The position numbers and the translations under genes are program-made. Positions 18,462 to 28,054 of a stretch of DNA of 64,000 bases are shown piece by piece. The notes under the pieces were generated by a model, which was given only the letters and a program-made list of their open reading frames with translations, was not told where the DNA came from and ran no database searches. The first letter of the stretch is position 1, and every line of letters begins with the position of its first letter. Source of the stretch: a bacterium D16-34 (GTDB lineage: Bacteria; Actinomycetota; Coriobacteriia; Coriobacteriales; Eggerthellaceae); NCBI GenBank assembly GCA_003612515.1, contig RAZB01000007.1, forward strand, positions 38,506 to 102,505, written 5' to 3'.

Positions 18462-18512
18462 TTCAACACTACGCACATTATTGAACAGAGTGTTGAATAT
18501 TACTAGTGTAAT
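18462..18512. promoter_or_regulatory. candidate TetR operator: two inverted repeats
   Basis: Nine-base arms TTCAACACT (18462-18470) and AGTGTTGAA (18489-18497) are perfect complements with an 18-base spacer. Directly after them comes ATTAC-TAGT-GTAAT (18499-18512). Both sit between the proposed TetR start and the divergent CapA-like promoter, the expected place for an autoregulatory operator. Confidence 0.5.
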
Positions 18513-18583
18513 GGGACTTTTCCACAAGAACAACCCATTCGCCCACTTTAGGTGTCTTACGTCTCATGACTTCACTTTGCAGG

Positions 18584-18589
18584 TATACT
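18584..18589 (+). promoter_or_regulatory. -10 box directly before the CapA-like gene
   Basis: TATACT ends six bases before the ATG at 18596, so transcription would start at the initiation codon, giving a leaderless mRNA. No Shine-Dalgarno sequence precedes that ATG, which fits. Confidence 0.5.
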
Positions 18590-18595
18590 AAGCGT

Positions 18596-19888
18596 ATGGA
18601 TCATACAAGCTCACACACGCCCAAAAAACCAACACCGCGCAGGGACTCATCAGCCTATAGCGCAAACCCCCACCTTTCTTCTGCCCCGTGGGGGCGCATT
18701 GTCGCGCTTGCGTGTGGTGTCGTGGCGTTAGTAGCGCTTGTCACGTTCATCAGCGCGCCTGGTTCACAAAACTCAGACGAACAGCTTGGCACCACTGGGT
18801 CTGACGAGACACAATCCACCGAATTGGCCGCCACTTCGGGTCACGTTTCTTTTGTAGCAGTGGGTGACAGCCTCCCCGACATCGTCTTGGCGGACTATGC
18901 TGATGCATGCGCGGGTGAAACAGGCGATGGTCTCTACGATTATTCGCCATTATATGCCCCGCTGAAAACGCACATTGAAGCGGCTGACCTTGCATATGTC
19001 AAAGAGGAGACACATCTGGGCGGAGACGAAATAGGTCCTCGCGGATGGCCTTCATTTAACACCACCGATTCCATGGCTGACGCCCTTGTTGATACAGGCT
19101 TTGACCTTGTTGGATCTGCAACGAACCACTCATATGACTGGGGTACGTTTGGAGCGCTTGAGCACAGCCGAGAAGTCTGGAATGCACAACCGGTCACCTT
19201 CACCGGAACCGCTTCTTCGCAAGAAGAAGCTGACGAACTTGCTCTTCGAGAATGCAATGGCATCACCTTCGCTCTGCTTGATTACACCTATGGCGTCAAC
19301 GGATTTGATCAGTCAGACTTGCCAGCATATGCGGTAAATTTCATAGATGAGCAGCGCATACGCGATGATGTCGCTCGCGCCAAAGAAGAGGCTGACGTGG
19401 TATTGGTGGCTATGCACTGGGGCACTGAAAATCAAACTGAGCCCGACGAAGATCAGCTCGCATACGCGGATCTGCTGACCGAACTTGAGGTTGATGTGGT
19501 CTTAGGCTCTCACCCTCATGTAATCGGTCCTTTGGAGTGGAAGCAAGGCAGCTCTGGACACTGGACGCTTGTGGCTTATTCGCTCGGCAATTTTATCTCT
19601 CATCACGACACACCCAATCCCATAAACGAGCTTGAAGGAATGCTCAGATGTGATTTTGTTCGCAATGAGACCGGCAAGGTTGAGATAGAAAATGTCGAAT
19701 GGACGCCTTTAGTAAACCATACCCAAGACGGTGCTTATGCCGTATATCCTTTGGATGGCTACACCAACGAACTTGCAGTTGCGCATGAGAACCTCAAAGA
19801 GCTAGAAGACCCGCTCACATGGATGCATGACACCTCGAATGAGATCGTCAACAGCTTAGGTGGAACCTTTAACATCACGCCCTTATAA
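18596..19888 (+). CDS. CapA-family metallophosphatase-like protein, membrane anchored
   Basis: Encodes 430 residues. After a Pro/Ser-rich N-terminus, one hydrophobic segment (about residues 38-60, IVALACGVVALVALVTFIS) anchors it outside the cell. The catalytic part has FVAVGDSLPD, VKEETHLGG, SATNHSYDWG, AMHWGTE and LGSHPHVIGP, in the order known for CapA/PgsA poly-gamma-glutamate enzymes, which have a calcineurin-like metallophosphatase fold. Full polyglutamate operons include PgsB and PgsC, which are absent here, so another surface role is likely. ATG 18566 in frame lies before the -10 box, hence the choice of 18596. Confidence 0.82.
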   Translation: MDHTSSHTPKKPTPRRDSSAYSANPHLSSAPWGRIVALACGVVALVALVTFISAPGSQNSDEQLGTTGSDETQSTELAATSGHVSFVAVGDSLPDIVLADYADACAGETGDGLYDYSPLYAPLKTHIEAADLAYVKEETHLGGDEIGPRGWPSFNTTDSMADALVDTGFDLVGSATNHSYDWGTFGALEHSREVWNAQPVTFTGTASSQEEADELALRECNGITFALLDYTYGVNGFDQSDLPAYAVNFIDEQRIRDDVARAKEEADVVLVAMHWGTENQTEPDEDQLAYADLLTELEVDVVLGSHPHVIGPLEWKQGSSGHWTLVAYSLGNFISHHDTPNPINELEGMLRCDFVRNETGKVEIENVEWTPLVNHTQDGAYAVYPLDGYTNELAVAHENLKELEDPLTWMHDTSNEIVNSLGGTFNITPL

Positions 19889-19966
19889 TGTCACGTTATA
19901 ACTAATGTGCTTTTTGGTACTGTAATTTTTTAAGTTCATTTCGCCCGCCCGTCATGAGGAGACCAC

Positions 19967-21331
19967 ATGCAAATTACACCTGCTGAAATTGCCGAAACAC
20001 TTGCCATGGTAAGCAAGCAGCACCTTGATATTCGAACCATTACCCTTGGTTTGAATCTGCGCAGTTGCACCGATGCCGACATCAACACGATGGCGCGCAA
20101 AGTCTATGATCGCATGACATCAGCCGCTGAGCATTTGGTGCCCACAGCAGAACAGCTTGAGCGCGAATTTGGCATTCCGATTGTCAACAAGCGCATCTCG
20201 GTAACGCCGATTGCTGAAATTTGTGCTGCATGCGAAGCAGAAGACCTCACCCCTCTTGCTATTGCCATGGACAAAGCCGGCAAAGAAGTGGGTGTTGATT
20301 TCGTCGGAGGCTTCTCTGCGCTCGTGCACAAAGGCGCAACGAAAGCCGATATGAAGCTCATGAATTCAATCCCGCACGCACTTGCCGTAACCGACAACGT
20401 ATGTTCCTCGGTTAACGTGGGCTCCACGCGCGCTGGAATCAACATGGACGCGGTACTCAAGATGGCAAACATCATTAAGCAAACCGCTGAAGCAACTGCC
20501 GATAGGCAATGTATTGGCGCAGGTAAATTGGTTGTTTTCTGCAACGCCGTTGAAGATAATCCGTTTATGGCGGGGGCATTTCATGGGTCAGGCGAAGCGG
20601 ACGAAGTAATCAATGTTGGCGTTTCTGGCCCAGGCGTTGTGCGTGCCGTTTTAGCCGATCTACCCAAAGACGCCGATTTGACGACCGTTGCCGAGGCCAT
20701 TAAGGCTACCGCATTTAAAATCACGCGCGCAGGAGAGTTGATGGCTCGTGAAGCTTCATCCCGCTTGGGCTATCAGCAAGGCATCTTAGATTTGTCGCTT
20801 GCTCCTACCCCAGCCGAAGGCGATTCGGTAGCAGAAATCTTAGAGGCTATTGGTGTTGGCCAATGCGGAGGGCCGGGAACTACTGCAGCTCTTGCAATGC
20901 TCAACGACGCCGTTAAAAAAGGTGGCGTTATGGCTTCTTCTTCAGTTGGCGGCTTATCTGGCGCTTTCATTCCCGTCTCAGAAGACGCTGGCATGATTCG
21001 CGCAGCTGAAGATGGCGCGCTTTCAATTGAGAAACTTGAGGCTATGACATGCGTTTGCTCGGTTGGTCTGGACATGATCGCTGTTCCAGGCGACACCACC
21101 GTCGAATCACTTGTTGGCATTATTGCTGATGAATGTGCTATTGGTATGATCAACAACAAAACCACTGCCGTTCGCATCATCCCTGCTATCGGCAAGACAG
21201 TAGGCGATCAACTGGATTTCGGTGGCCTTTTAGGATACGCGCCGGTAATGCCGGTCAACAGCTTCGCCGGAACTGTATTCGCACATCGCGGAGGCAAAAT
21301 TCCCGCCCCGCTCAATTCGCTCAAGAACTAA
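19967..21331 (+). CDS. UPF0210 (DUF711) family protein
   Basis: Encodes 454 residues, the usual length for the family, with no signal or membrane segment. Family landmarks are the N-terminal [18 protein letters not shown], a central [14 protein letters not shown] and a Gly-rich [12 protein letters not shown] segment, then [22 protein letters not shown] near the end. GAGGAG precedes the ATG with good spacing. The family is widespread in anaerobes and often follows an ACT-domain gene; that partner is absent here. No enzymatic activity can be assigned. An SDR oxidoreductase gene follows after a short repeat array. Confidence 0.88.
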   Translation: MQITPAEIAETLAMVSKQHLDIRTITLGLNLRSCTDADINTMARKVYDRMTSAAEHLVPTAEQLEREFGIPIVNKRISVTPIAEICAACEAEDLTPLAIAMDKAGKEVGVDFVGGFSALVHKGATKADMKLMNSIPHALAVTDNVCSSVNVGSTRAGINMDAVLKMANIIKQTAEATADRQCIGAGKLVVFCNAVEDNPFMAGAFHGSGEADEVINVGVSGPGVVRAVLADLPKDADLTTVAEAIKATAFKITRAGELMAREASSRLGYQQGILDLSLAPTPAEGDSVAEILEAIGVGQCGGPGTTAALAMLNDAVKKGGVMASSSVGGLSGAFIPVSEDAGMIRAAEDGALSIEKLEAMTCVCSVGLDMIAVPGDTTVESLVGIIADECAIGMINNKTTAVRIIPAIGKTVGDQLDFGGLLGYAPVMPVNSFAGTVFAHRGGKIPAPLNSLKN

Positions 21332-21356
21332 ACCTCTTTAATGCCGATACGAATCG

Positions 21357-21410
21357 GCTGAAGGTATAAGCAAATAAGCTTAAGGTATAACAAATCAGCT
21401 TAAGGTATAA
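21357..21410 (+). repeat. three direct repeats before the SDR gene
   Basis: The unit GCT(G/T)AAGGTATAA occurs at 21357-21369, 21378-21390 and 21398-21410, joined by CAAAT(A/C)A-type spacers, giving periods of 21 and 20 bp. Two helical turns per repeat would place bound proteins on one face of DNA. The array ends 19 bases before the SDR start codon, so it could also act in the leader RNA. Confidence 0.7.
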
Positions 21411-21429
21411 GCCGAGTTAGGAGTAAAAA

Positions 21430-22230
21430 ATGGGTTTTTTAACAGGTAAAACGGCAATTATTACCGGAGCTGGATTAGCCAAGCTTAAGGATGGCTCTCC
21501 TGGCGCCATTGGATACGGCATCGCAATTGCTTACGCAAAAGAAGGCGCAAACCTTGTTATTACCGGCCGCAATGTTGCCAAGCTTGAAGGTGCCAAAGAA
21601 GAGCTTGAGCGCAACTATGGTATTGAAGTGCTCTGTGTTCAGGCTGACGTAAACGCCGGCGCTGACAACAAAGCAGTTGTGCAAAGCGTTATCGATGCCG
21701 CAATCGAAAAGTTAGGTCGCATTGATGTGTTGGTGAACAACGCACAAGCTTCTGCATCAGGCGTTACCCTTGCAGACCACACCACCGATCAGTTCGATCT
21801 GGCCATCTATTCCGGACTGTATGCAACTTTCTACTATATGCAAGCATGCTATCCCTATCTCAAAGAGACCAAGGGCTCGGTCATCAACTTCGCATCTGGT
21901 GCAGGGCTGTTTGGCAACTATGGCCAGTGCGCTTATGCCGCTGCCAAAGAGGGCATTCGTGGCATGTCTCGCGTGGCTGCAACCGAATGGGGTCCAGACG
22001 GCATTAACGTCAATGTGGTCTGCCCGCTTGCATGGACTGCTGCGCTCGAGAACTTCCAGGATCAATACCCCGAGGCATTCGAGGCAAACGTACATATGCC
22101 TCCGATGGGTCACTATGGCGATGTTGAGGCAGAGATCGGCCGCGTTGTAGTGCAGCTTGCTAACCCCGACTTCAAGTTCATGAGTGGCGAAACGCTCACC
22201 CTCGAAGGTGGCATGGGCTTACGTCCTTAA
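21430..22230 (+). CDS. short-chain dehydrogenase/reductase
   Basis: Encodes 266 residues. It has the Rossmann glycine segment (TGAGLAKLKDGSPGAIGYGIA), VLVNNAQAS, the catalytic Ser region (INFASGAGLFG), YAAAK (Tyr near 178, Lys near 182) and a C-terminal GETLTLEGGMGLRP. The cofactor loop is longer than the usual TGxxxGxG because of an insert between the glycines, as in some fatty-acid or steroid SDRs. The substrate cannot be told from sequence. AGGAG lies before ATG 21430; the leader carries the triple repeat, and a strong terminator follows. Confidence 0.85.
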   Translation: MGFLTGKTAIITGAGLAKLKDGSPGAIGYGIAIAYAKEGANLVITGRNVAKLEGAKEELERNYGIEVLCVQADVNAGADNKAVVQSVIDAAIEKLGRIDVLVNNAQASASGVTLADHTTDQFDLAIYSGLYATFYYMQACYPYLKETKGSVINFASGAGLFGNYGQCAYAAAKEGIRGMSRVAATEWGPDGINVNVVCPLAWTAALENFQDQYPEAFEANVHMPPMGHYGDVEAEIGRVVVQLANPDFKFMSGETLTLEGGMGLRP

Positions 22231-22276
22231 AGCGCAAATCTTTTTCTTCGCGTCACACAAAATTTCGTGTCACACA

Positions 22277-22318
22277 AAAGCCCGCTTGCAGTCAAAAAAC
22301 TTCGAGCGGGCTTTTTTT
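22277..22318 (+). terminator. rho-independent terminator after the SDR gene
   Basis: Arms AAAGCCCGCT and AGCGGGCTTT form a ten-base-pair stem with an 18-base loop and end in seven T. It is preceded by a small direct repeat (TCG(C/T)GTCACACAAAA, twice). Confidence 0.85.
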
Positions 22319-22394
22319 CAAACGTTTGCTGTGCGCACATCTGCGCTTTGTTGTACGTGCCTGTTGGCTCAAAGGAGCTTTTAAGCGCACACTC

Positions 22395-24962
22395 CTATTT
22401 TGCGACGATGTTCACCAATCGACCTGGAACAACCACGACCTTTTTGACGTCTTTACCATCAAGGTCAGTCGCAACCGCCTCACGCGCGCTTGCCTCAATC
22501 ACATCATTTTGCGCATCAGCGGCAACGGTAATGCGAGCCTTCACCTTACCGTTAACCTGCACTGCCAACTCAACCTCATCGGCTTTCGCCTTATCTAAAT
22601 CATAGGTCGGCCATGCCTGCGTATGCACCGAATCTGTGTGTCCTAAAGCAGTCTGCCACAGCTCGTCTGCCCAGTGCGGCGCAATGGGCGCCATAAGCTT
22701 CACGAGCACTTCAGCTACTTCGATATCAAATTCGCGCGAGAACTCTGATGCTTGACGCTCGGCAGCAGAGCAGCGACGAACGTAATCACCGATAGCATTA
22801 GACAGCTCCATGATGGCAGCAATAGCGGTATTGAAGTTATTGCGAGCGAAGTCATCAACCACCTTGCCAACTACGCGATGGCGCTCACGTACCAGCGTAT
22901 CAAGCGATGCCTGCGCTTGCTCAGGTGTAGCACCTTCCTGATACAAGGTCTCTTCGCCAGCATCTCCTACCAGGTCATAGACCTGGCGCCAAATGCGGCA
23001 CAAGAACTTATACATGCCGGCCAAGCCGTCTTCGTTCCACAACTTCTCTTTGTCGGGCGGTCCCATGAACAACATGGCGGCGCGCACCGCATCAGCGCCA
23101 TATCCCGCAATCATTTCCTCGGGAGATACGACGTTACCCTTCGACTTGCTCATAACCTCGCCATGGGAGTCAAGCACCATGCCCTGGCACAGCAGGTTTT
23201 CAAATGGCTCATCAAAATCAAGCATGCCCTCATCGCGAAGCACTTTGGTGAAAAAGCGGCTGTAGAGCAAATGCAAGATAGCGTGTTCAATGCCACCGAT
23301 GTATTGATCAACCGGCATCCACGCGTTTGCTTTGGCCGGGTCAAAGGGCAGCTTGTCGTTGTGCGGATCGGTATAGCGCATGTAATACCAGCTTGAGCAC
23401 GTAAAGGTGTCCATCGTGTCGGTCTCGCGCTTCGCAGGCTTGCCGCAAACTGGACAAGTAGTGTTAACGAAGGCCTCATGTGTTGCAAGCGTTTCACCAG
23501 CAGCCAAATCAATGTCTTCGGGCAACATGACCGGCAGCTGCTCTTCGGGAACAGGGACAACACCACAATGTTCGCAATGAACAGCAGGAATGGGATTACC
23601 CCAATAACGCTGGCGACTAATCAACCAGTCACGCAGGCGGAATTGCACGCTACGACGCCCGCGACCCGTCTCCTCAAGCGTCTTAACAACAGCCTCTTCG
23701 CCCGGCGAATGCTTGCCACCAAGCATGCCAGTATAAGGACCCGATTGCACAAGGTAGCCCTCTGCGGCATATGCCTCAGGCCAATCAACCGAGGTCACTA
23801 CGCGCGCCTCTTGATCCTTCAATTCAGGATAGAGCGGATCGTCCTCAGACAAGATGATAGGAATAATAGGCAGATCGTATTTGCGAGCGAACTCGAAGTC
23901 ACGCTGGTCTCCGCACGGCACTGCCATAACAGCACCTGTGCCATAATCAGCGATAACATAGTCAGCAACCCAGATAGGCACGCGTTCGCCATTGATGGGA
24001 TTAATGACATACCTGCCGGTAAAGACGCCGTGCTTTTCGTGGTCTCCTTGCGCACGCTCGAGTGCTGAAATCTTTTTGGCAGCCTCAACCAGCTCCATAA
24101 CAGGCTTTCCATACTCAGTGCCAGCAACAAGGTCATGAAGGCCTTCGTATTCAGGTGCCAGCACAAAGAAGCTACAGCCAAACAGCGTATCGGCACGCGT
24201 TGTGAACACGGTAATAAGCTCAGGATCGGCACTGGCCGCTTCGCCCTCTTTAGGGACCAGCTCAAAATCAACCTCTGCGCCTTCAGAGCGGCCAATCCAA
24301 TTTGCCTGTTGCTGCTTAACGCGCTCTGGCCAACCTTTAAGCTGATCAAGGTCATCCAAAAGCTCTTGTGCGTAGTCGGTGATCTTTAAGTACCATTGCG
24401 TCAGGTCGCGCTTCTCAACCTCGGAGTTGCACCTCCAGCAACGACCCTCAATAACCTGCTCATTCGCCAAAACTGTAGCACAATCAGGACACCAATTTAC
24501 CGGGCTATTGCGGCGCTCAACAAGCCCGCGTTCCCACATCTTCAAAAAGATCCACTGCCCCCAACGATAATAATCAGGGTTGCATGTCATGACCGTACGA
24601 TCCCAGTCATAGCTAAAGCCCATGCGCTTAAAGCTTGCCATCTGCGTGTCGATGTTTTGGTACGTCCACACCGCCGGATGCGAATGATGCTTAATGGCAG
24701 CATTTTCTGCAGGCAAACCAAACGCATCCCAACCCATAGGGTGCAGTACGTTAAAACCCTGCATACGGCTATAGCGCGCAACAACATCACCATAGGTGTA
24801 GTTGCTCACGTGCCCCATGTGGATATCACCTGATGGATACGGGAACATCTCAAGCACGTACTTCTTTGGCTTGGTGGATGTTTCGTCAACTTTATACAGA
24901 TCATGCTCTGCCCACGCCTGCTGCAAACGCGGTTCAATTTCATGCGGATTGTAGGGTTTCAT
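22395..24962 (-). CDS. leuS: leucyl-tRNA synthetase
   Basis: Encodes 855 residues, the normal bacterial length. The class I signature is [11 protein letters not shown] (41-51) and the second is MSKSKGN (near 605; preceded by Val rather than Lys). The CP1 editing domain (about 220-420) contains the Thr-rich [12 protein letters not shown] and the [15 protein letters not shown] motif that hydrolyse mischarged tRNA. The zinc region has CPDC/CWRC pairs. The C-terminus has the usual VQVNGKVKA segment. Its upstream region of about 130 bp is shared with the divergent thioesterase gene and has room for promoters but not for a T-box. Confidence 0.95.
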   Translation of the reverse strand: MKPYNPHEIEPRLQQAWAEHDLYKVDETSTKPKKYVLEMFPYPSGDIHMGHVSNYTYGDVVARYSRMQGFNVLHPMGWDAFGLPAENAAIKHHSHPAVWTYQNIDTQMASFKRMGFSYDWDRTVMTCNPDYYRWGQWIFLKMWERGLVERRNSPVNWCPDCATVLANEQVIEGRCWRCNSEVEKRDLTQWYLKITDYAQELLDDLDQLKGWPERVKQQQANWIGRSEGAEVDFELVPKEGEAASADPELITVFTTRADTLFGCSFFVLAPEYEGLHDLVAGTEYGKPVMELVEAAKKISALERAQGDHEKHGVFTGRYVINPINGERVPIWVADYVIADYGTGAVMAVPCGDQRDFEFARKYDLPIIPIILSEDDPLYPELKDQEARVVTSVDWPEAYAAEGYLVQSGPYTGMLGGKHSPGEEAVVKTLEETGRGRRSVQFRLRDWLISRQRYWGNPIPAVHCEHCGVVPVPEEQLPVMLPEDIDLAAGETLATHEAFVNTTCPVCGKPAKRETDTMDTFTCSSWYYMRYTDPHNDKLPFDPAKANAWMPVDQYIGGIEHAILHLLYSRFFTKVLRDEGMLDFDEPFENLLCQGMVLDSHGEVMSKSKGNVVSPEEMIAGYGADAVRAAMLFMGPPDKEKLWNEDGLAGMYKFLCRIWRQVYDLVGDAGEETLYQEGATPEQAQASLDTLVRERHRVVGKVVDDFARNNFNTAIAAIMELSNAIGDYVRRCSAAERQASEFSREFDIEVAEVLVKLMAPIAPHWADELWQTALGHTDSVHTQAWPTYDLDKAKADEVELAVQVNGKVKARITVAADAQNDVIEASAREAVATDLDGKDVKKVVVVPGRLVNIVAK

Positions 24963-25093
24963 AATGAAAGCTCTCTTTTTCCAGGTGCCAAATTCAGAAT
25001 GTTCATATTATAGTAATTGAAATTCAACGTGCACGCATGCGCTCGGAAAAAATTGTGCCAGCTGCACCTTCGCACCACCAAAGGAGAAAAAGT

Positions 25094-25540
25094 ATGTATG
25101 TTGAGACGCCAATTTCTGTTCGTTATGGCGAAACCGACATGATGGGTGTGGTCTATCACGCCAACTATCTACTGTATTTCGAAGATGCACGCATTGATTT
25201 TTTGAACCATGTTAATTTTTGCTATAGCGAACGCATTGAGGGGCAAGGATACATGAGCCCAATTTATGAGGTGCAAATCAAATATCACGCTCCCCTTCGC
25301 TATGGCGAATGCGGCTTCGTGCGAACCTCCATTGCCAAAAACCAACCGATAAAGACCGTCTATCATCAGGAAGTGTACAAAGAAGGCATGACACCAGGGA
25401 AAGATGCTCCCCTGGTGGATGCCTATGTAACCGTTTGCGTTGTAGAGCGCGAAACCTTCAAGCCGGTCAATATGAAAAAGACGTTTCCCGACTTGTATAA
25501 CACTTATGCATCGGTACTTGAATCAAGCGAAAGCGTGTGA
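25094..25540 (+). CDS. YbgC/FadM-type acyl-CoA thioesterase
   Basis: Encodes 148 residues from ATG 25094, preceded by AAAGGAGA; the frame extends to 25037 without support. It has a hot-dog fold: RYGETDMMGVVYHANYLLYFEDARIDFL carries the catalytic Asp-x-x-Gly-x-x-His-type motif of 4-hydroxybenzoyl-CoA thioesterases. It likely hydrolyses an acyl-CoA or acyl-ACP in the cytoplasm. It is divergent from leuS. The 3' end overlaps the convergent surface-protein gene by 37 bases, with the last dozen codons read on both strands. Confidence 0.87.
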   Translation: MYVETPISVRYGETDMMGVVYHANYLLYFEDARIDFLNHVNFCYSERIEGQGYMSPIYEVQIKYHAPLRYGECGFVRTSIAKNQPIKTVYHQEVYKEGMTPGKDAPLVDAYVTVCVVERETFKPVNMKKTFPDLYNTYASVLESSESV

Positions 25541-27873
25541 CCCTCTTTTGCACCCCACGCCTCAAGCTGAGAGGTGAATGCAGGCGAAAATGCGTTGCCG
25601 CCTGCCACGAGTAGCTTAAGTGATGGAAGCGATGCAATGTCGATATAGGTGAGGTTGGTGTTGTCGCAATACAGCTCGGTAAGCGTTGTTGACTTCGCCG
25701 TGTTAAGCTCAAGCCCAGCGTTATATCCGCATATAAGCGTCACGATCTTGGGATAATTCGTCAGATTGATAGCTTTAAGCTTGTTGGTTCCGCAGTCCAA
25801 ATAGGTTAGCTGTGGTGCCTGACCGCTCAATGTTGTGAGCTGATTGTTTGCCGCATAGAGGCGTACGAGTGCCGGGTAGTTTGACAGGTTGAGCGTCGCA
25901 AGCGCCTGATTGGCAACATTGAGCTCGGTCAGCTTGGGCGCATTGCCTGAAAGTGTGGTCAACCTGTCTTTTCCTGCTGCTTTGCTGGCATCATACTGAC
26001 ACGTCAACGTGGTGAGATTTGATGCAGCTGAAAGATCAAGCGCCTTGATGGAGTTATTTGAGCAGATGAGCGTGATAAGCGCCGATGCTTTTGACAAGTC
26101 TAGTGACGTTAAGCTGTTGTCGCTGCAGGTAAGTGTCTGCAATTTCGTCATGCCACTCAAAGGCAGCGTGCTCAAAGCGTTGTAGGAGCAATCGAGTGTC
26201 GTAAGCTGAGAGGCACTACCAGAAATGTGCGAAATCTGATTCTGATCACACGCTAGTGTTTGCAGCGCAGGATAGTTCGACAAGTTGATGGTGGTCAAAC
26301 TGTTTTTCGTACATACCAGCTTTGTGAGCGATGGCAGCTTGCCGCTAAGTGAGGTAAGCCGGTTGTTGTTGCAATCAACGCTGGTCAGCGTGGTGTATTT
26401 CGATAAATCAAGCGTTGAGAGTCTGTTGGAGGCACAGTTTAAGTTCGCAAGCGGTGCCGATGTCGGCAGTACCAACGTGGTGAGATTGTTAAACGAGCAA
26501 TCCAAGTTCTTTAACGATGTACACCGGCTCACGTCAAGTTTGGTAAGGCCGGGAAGCGACTTGGTTTCTTGCTTTGTTGATGATGTTGTTGGATAGGTAG
26601 TTACCTCAAGCACTGAAATGCCAACGCTATTGAGCTGGACGCTGACAACCTCAGCGCCGCCTAAAGTAGCAGGAACAACAACCGTGTCGTCGTTGCCTTT
26701 ATAGTCGGTAATATAAGCGCCATAGCCATAGTCGCCACTTTTAACGGTATAGGTAAACGACGCTGCAGAAGTTGTTGAGCCATCAGAGGTTGTTGGATCT
26801 GATGGATTGCTTGGCGAAGTTGCGCCGGGCTTTGTTGTAGTTCCGGGTGTTGTGGTGCCAGGTTTCGTCGTGGTTCCCGGTTCTGTTGTGCCGGGTTTTG
26901 TGGTGGTGTCGGGCGTTGTGGTACCGGGTTTTGTGGTGGTGCTTGGCTTGGTAGTCACCTTGCCATCGCTTCCAACATATTTATTACCGACCATCTCGTT
27001 GCGCGCCATGGTGCCATTGCTCTTCAAAAAGCATCCGTCAACCCACGTGTTTTTGACCATAGCGCCTGATGAGGCAAAGTAATATCTATTGCCAGACACG
27101 TTTTTCCAACCAATGGCCATCTTGGCAGTTGAAGGATCTAGATAATAACGAGACCCTACATGATCAAGCCAGCCACTTACGCGCTCGCCCGAGCTTTTAA
27201 AGTAATACCATGCGCCACCGATTTTTTGCCAAGCTGTCTTCATGGCACCATTGCCCGGCGCAAGATAGTAATACTTTCCGCCAATCTGGGTCATTCCTTG
27301 CGCCATATATCCACCCGACTTCAGGTAATACCACACGCCACCGGTTTTAAGCCATGAAGACTCGAGCGTGGCACCTGAAGAAGCGAGCCAGAACCAATCA
27401 GAGCCAACCTTAAGCCAGCCATTTGAGCACATTGCACCACTGCTTGGTTTTAGGTAGTACCAAACACCGCCAACCTTTTGCCAGCCCGTTGCCATAGCTC
27501 CGCTGCTAGGAGACAGGTAATACCAGGTGCCGCTGACTTTTTGCCAGCCGGTTGCCATAGCTCCGCTGCCAGGGGCAAGATAATACCAAGTGCCATTAAC
27601 TTGCTGCCAGCCTTCTTTCATCCAGCCACGGGCATCAAAGTAATACCACTTGCCCGATATGTGTTGCCACCCGACAGCACATCCTCCTCGCGAATATGCA
27701 TACCACCAGCTCGTGCCTGATTTTTTCCATACTCCAGCCTGCGCCGCATAGGCATATATGGGATCTTTGGCTACTGCGCCAAACGCGAGTGCCGAGGCGC
27801 CCGCAAACATACCAAGCGTCAAAGCGATACCCAAGAAAGCTGAGATCAATAACCTTTTTGGTTGCAATTCCAT
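25504..27873 (-). CDS. secreted leucine-rich-repeat protein with cell-wall-binding repeats
   Basis: Encodes 789 residues from ATG 27873 (GGGGGTT upstream; the longer frame to 28137 lacks a signal peptide). There is a signal peptide at 1 to about 38. About a dozen 20-residue aromatic repeats follow (GWQKVSGTWYYL type, about 45-300), related to choline/glucan-binding repeats that hold proteins on the envelope. A Thr/Pro linker of TTKPGTT units (about 305-365) leads to 14-16 leucine-rich repeats of the LxxLxCxxNxLxxLxLS type (about 425-780). Many repeats carry Cys at one position, as in internalin-like or BspA-like proteins. It probably acts in adhesion or host contact. It ends inside the thioesterase gene on the other strand. 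Confidence 0.85.
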   Translation of the reverse strand: MELQPKRLLISAFLGIALTLGMFAGASALAFGAVAKDPIYAYAAQAGVWKKSGTSWWYAYSRGGCAVGWQHISGKWYYFDARGWMKEGWQQVNGTWYYLAPGSGAMATGWQKVSGTWYYLSPSSGAMATGWQKVGGVWYYLKPSSGAMCSNGWLKVGSDWFWLASSGATLESSWLKTGGVWYYLKSGGYMAQGMTQIGGKYYYLAPGNGAMKTAWQKIGGAWYYFKSSGERVSGWLDHVGSRYYLDPSTAKMAIGWKNVSGNRYYFASSGAMVKNTWVDGCFLKSNGTMARNEMVGNKYVGSDGKVTTKPSTTTKPGTTTPDTTTKPGTTEPGTTTKPGTTTPGTTTKPGATSPSNPSDPTTSDGSTTSAASFTYTVKSGDYGYGAYITDYKGNDDTVVVPATLGGAEVVSVQLNSVGISVLEVTTYPTTSSTKQETKSLPGLTKLDVSRCTSLKNLDCSFNNLTTLVLPTSAPLANLNCASNRLSTLDLSKYTTLTSVDCNNNRLTSLSGKLPSLTKLVCTKNSLTTINLSNYPALQTLACDQNQISHISGSASQLTTLDCSYNALSTLPLSGMTKLQTLTCSDNSLTSLDLSKASALITLICSNNSIKALDLSAASNLTTLTCQYDASKAAGKDRLTTLSGNAPKLTELNVANQALATLNLSNYPALVRLYAANNQLTTLSGQAPQLTYLDCGTNKLKAINLTNYPKIVTLICGYNAGLELNTAKSTTLTELYCDNTNLTYIDIASLPSLKLLVAGGNAFSPAFTSQLEAWGAKEGHTLSLDSSTDA

Positions 27874-27937
27874 ACGATTAACCCCCAATCGCACAGTACA
27901 ATCTTTAAAGGCGAAGTGTAGCATACATGTCACCCTG

Positions 27938-27971
27938 TTAAGGGCAAATGCGCAAGCGAATTGCCCCTTAA
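27938..27971. promoter_or_regulatory. inverted repeat between the surface-protein and por genes
   Basis: TTAAGGGCAA and TTGCCCCTTAA flank a 14-base centre. It lies 65 bases upstream of the surface-protein start and 84 bases after the por operon stop. On the minus strand it could act as a weak terminator for the por operon, though no T run follows, or as an operator of the surface gene. Confidence 0.45.
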
Positions 27972-27975
27972 AAAC

Positions 27976-28044
27976 ACCGAACAAGCCAGATAATTCGCGC
28001 AAGCAAGCCGAACAAGCCGAACGAGCCGGATAAGCCGCACAAGC
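27976..28044. repeat. degenerate short tandem repeat after the por operon
   Basis: The word AAGCCGAAC (about ten-base period) recurs five or six times with changes: ACAAGCC, AAGCAAGCCG, AACAAGCCGA, ACGAGCCGGA, TAAGCCGCAC. It is intergenic and non-coding. Confidence 0.55.
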
Positions 28045-28054
28045 ACAGAGACTC

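Noticed and set aside
18435..18533. Longer N-terminus for the TetR protein
   Set aside because: It would place two inverted repeats inside the gene and is unlike family N-termini; TTG 18434 has AAAGGGGA upstream.
18596..19888. Poly-gamma-glutamate capsule operon
   Set aside because: Only a CapA-like protein is present. The ligase (PgsB/CapB) and membrane subunit (PgsC/CapC) are not in the window.
24963..25093. T-box leader for leuS
   Set aside because: The spacer is about 130 bp, shared with a divergent gene, and has no T-box sequence or specifier-loop structure.
26807..27082. Plus-strand ORF rich in VVVPG repeats
   Set aside because: It is the antisense of the Thr/Pro stalk of the surface protein; the pattern is caused by the repeat.
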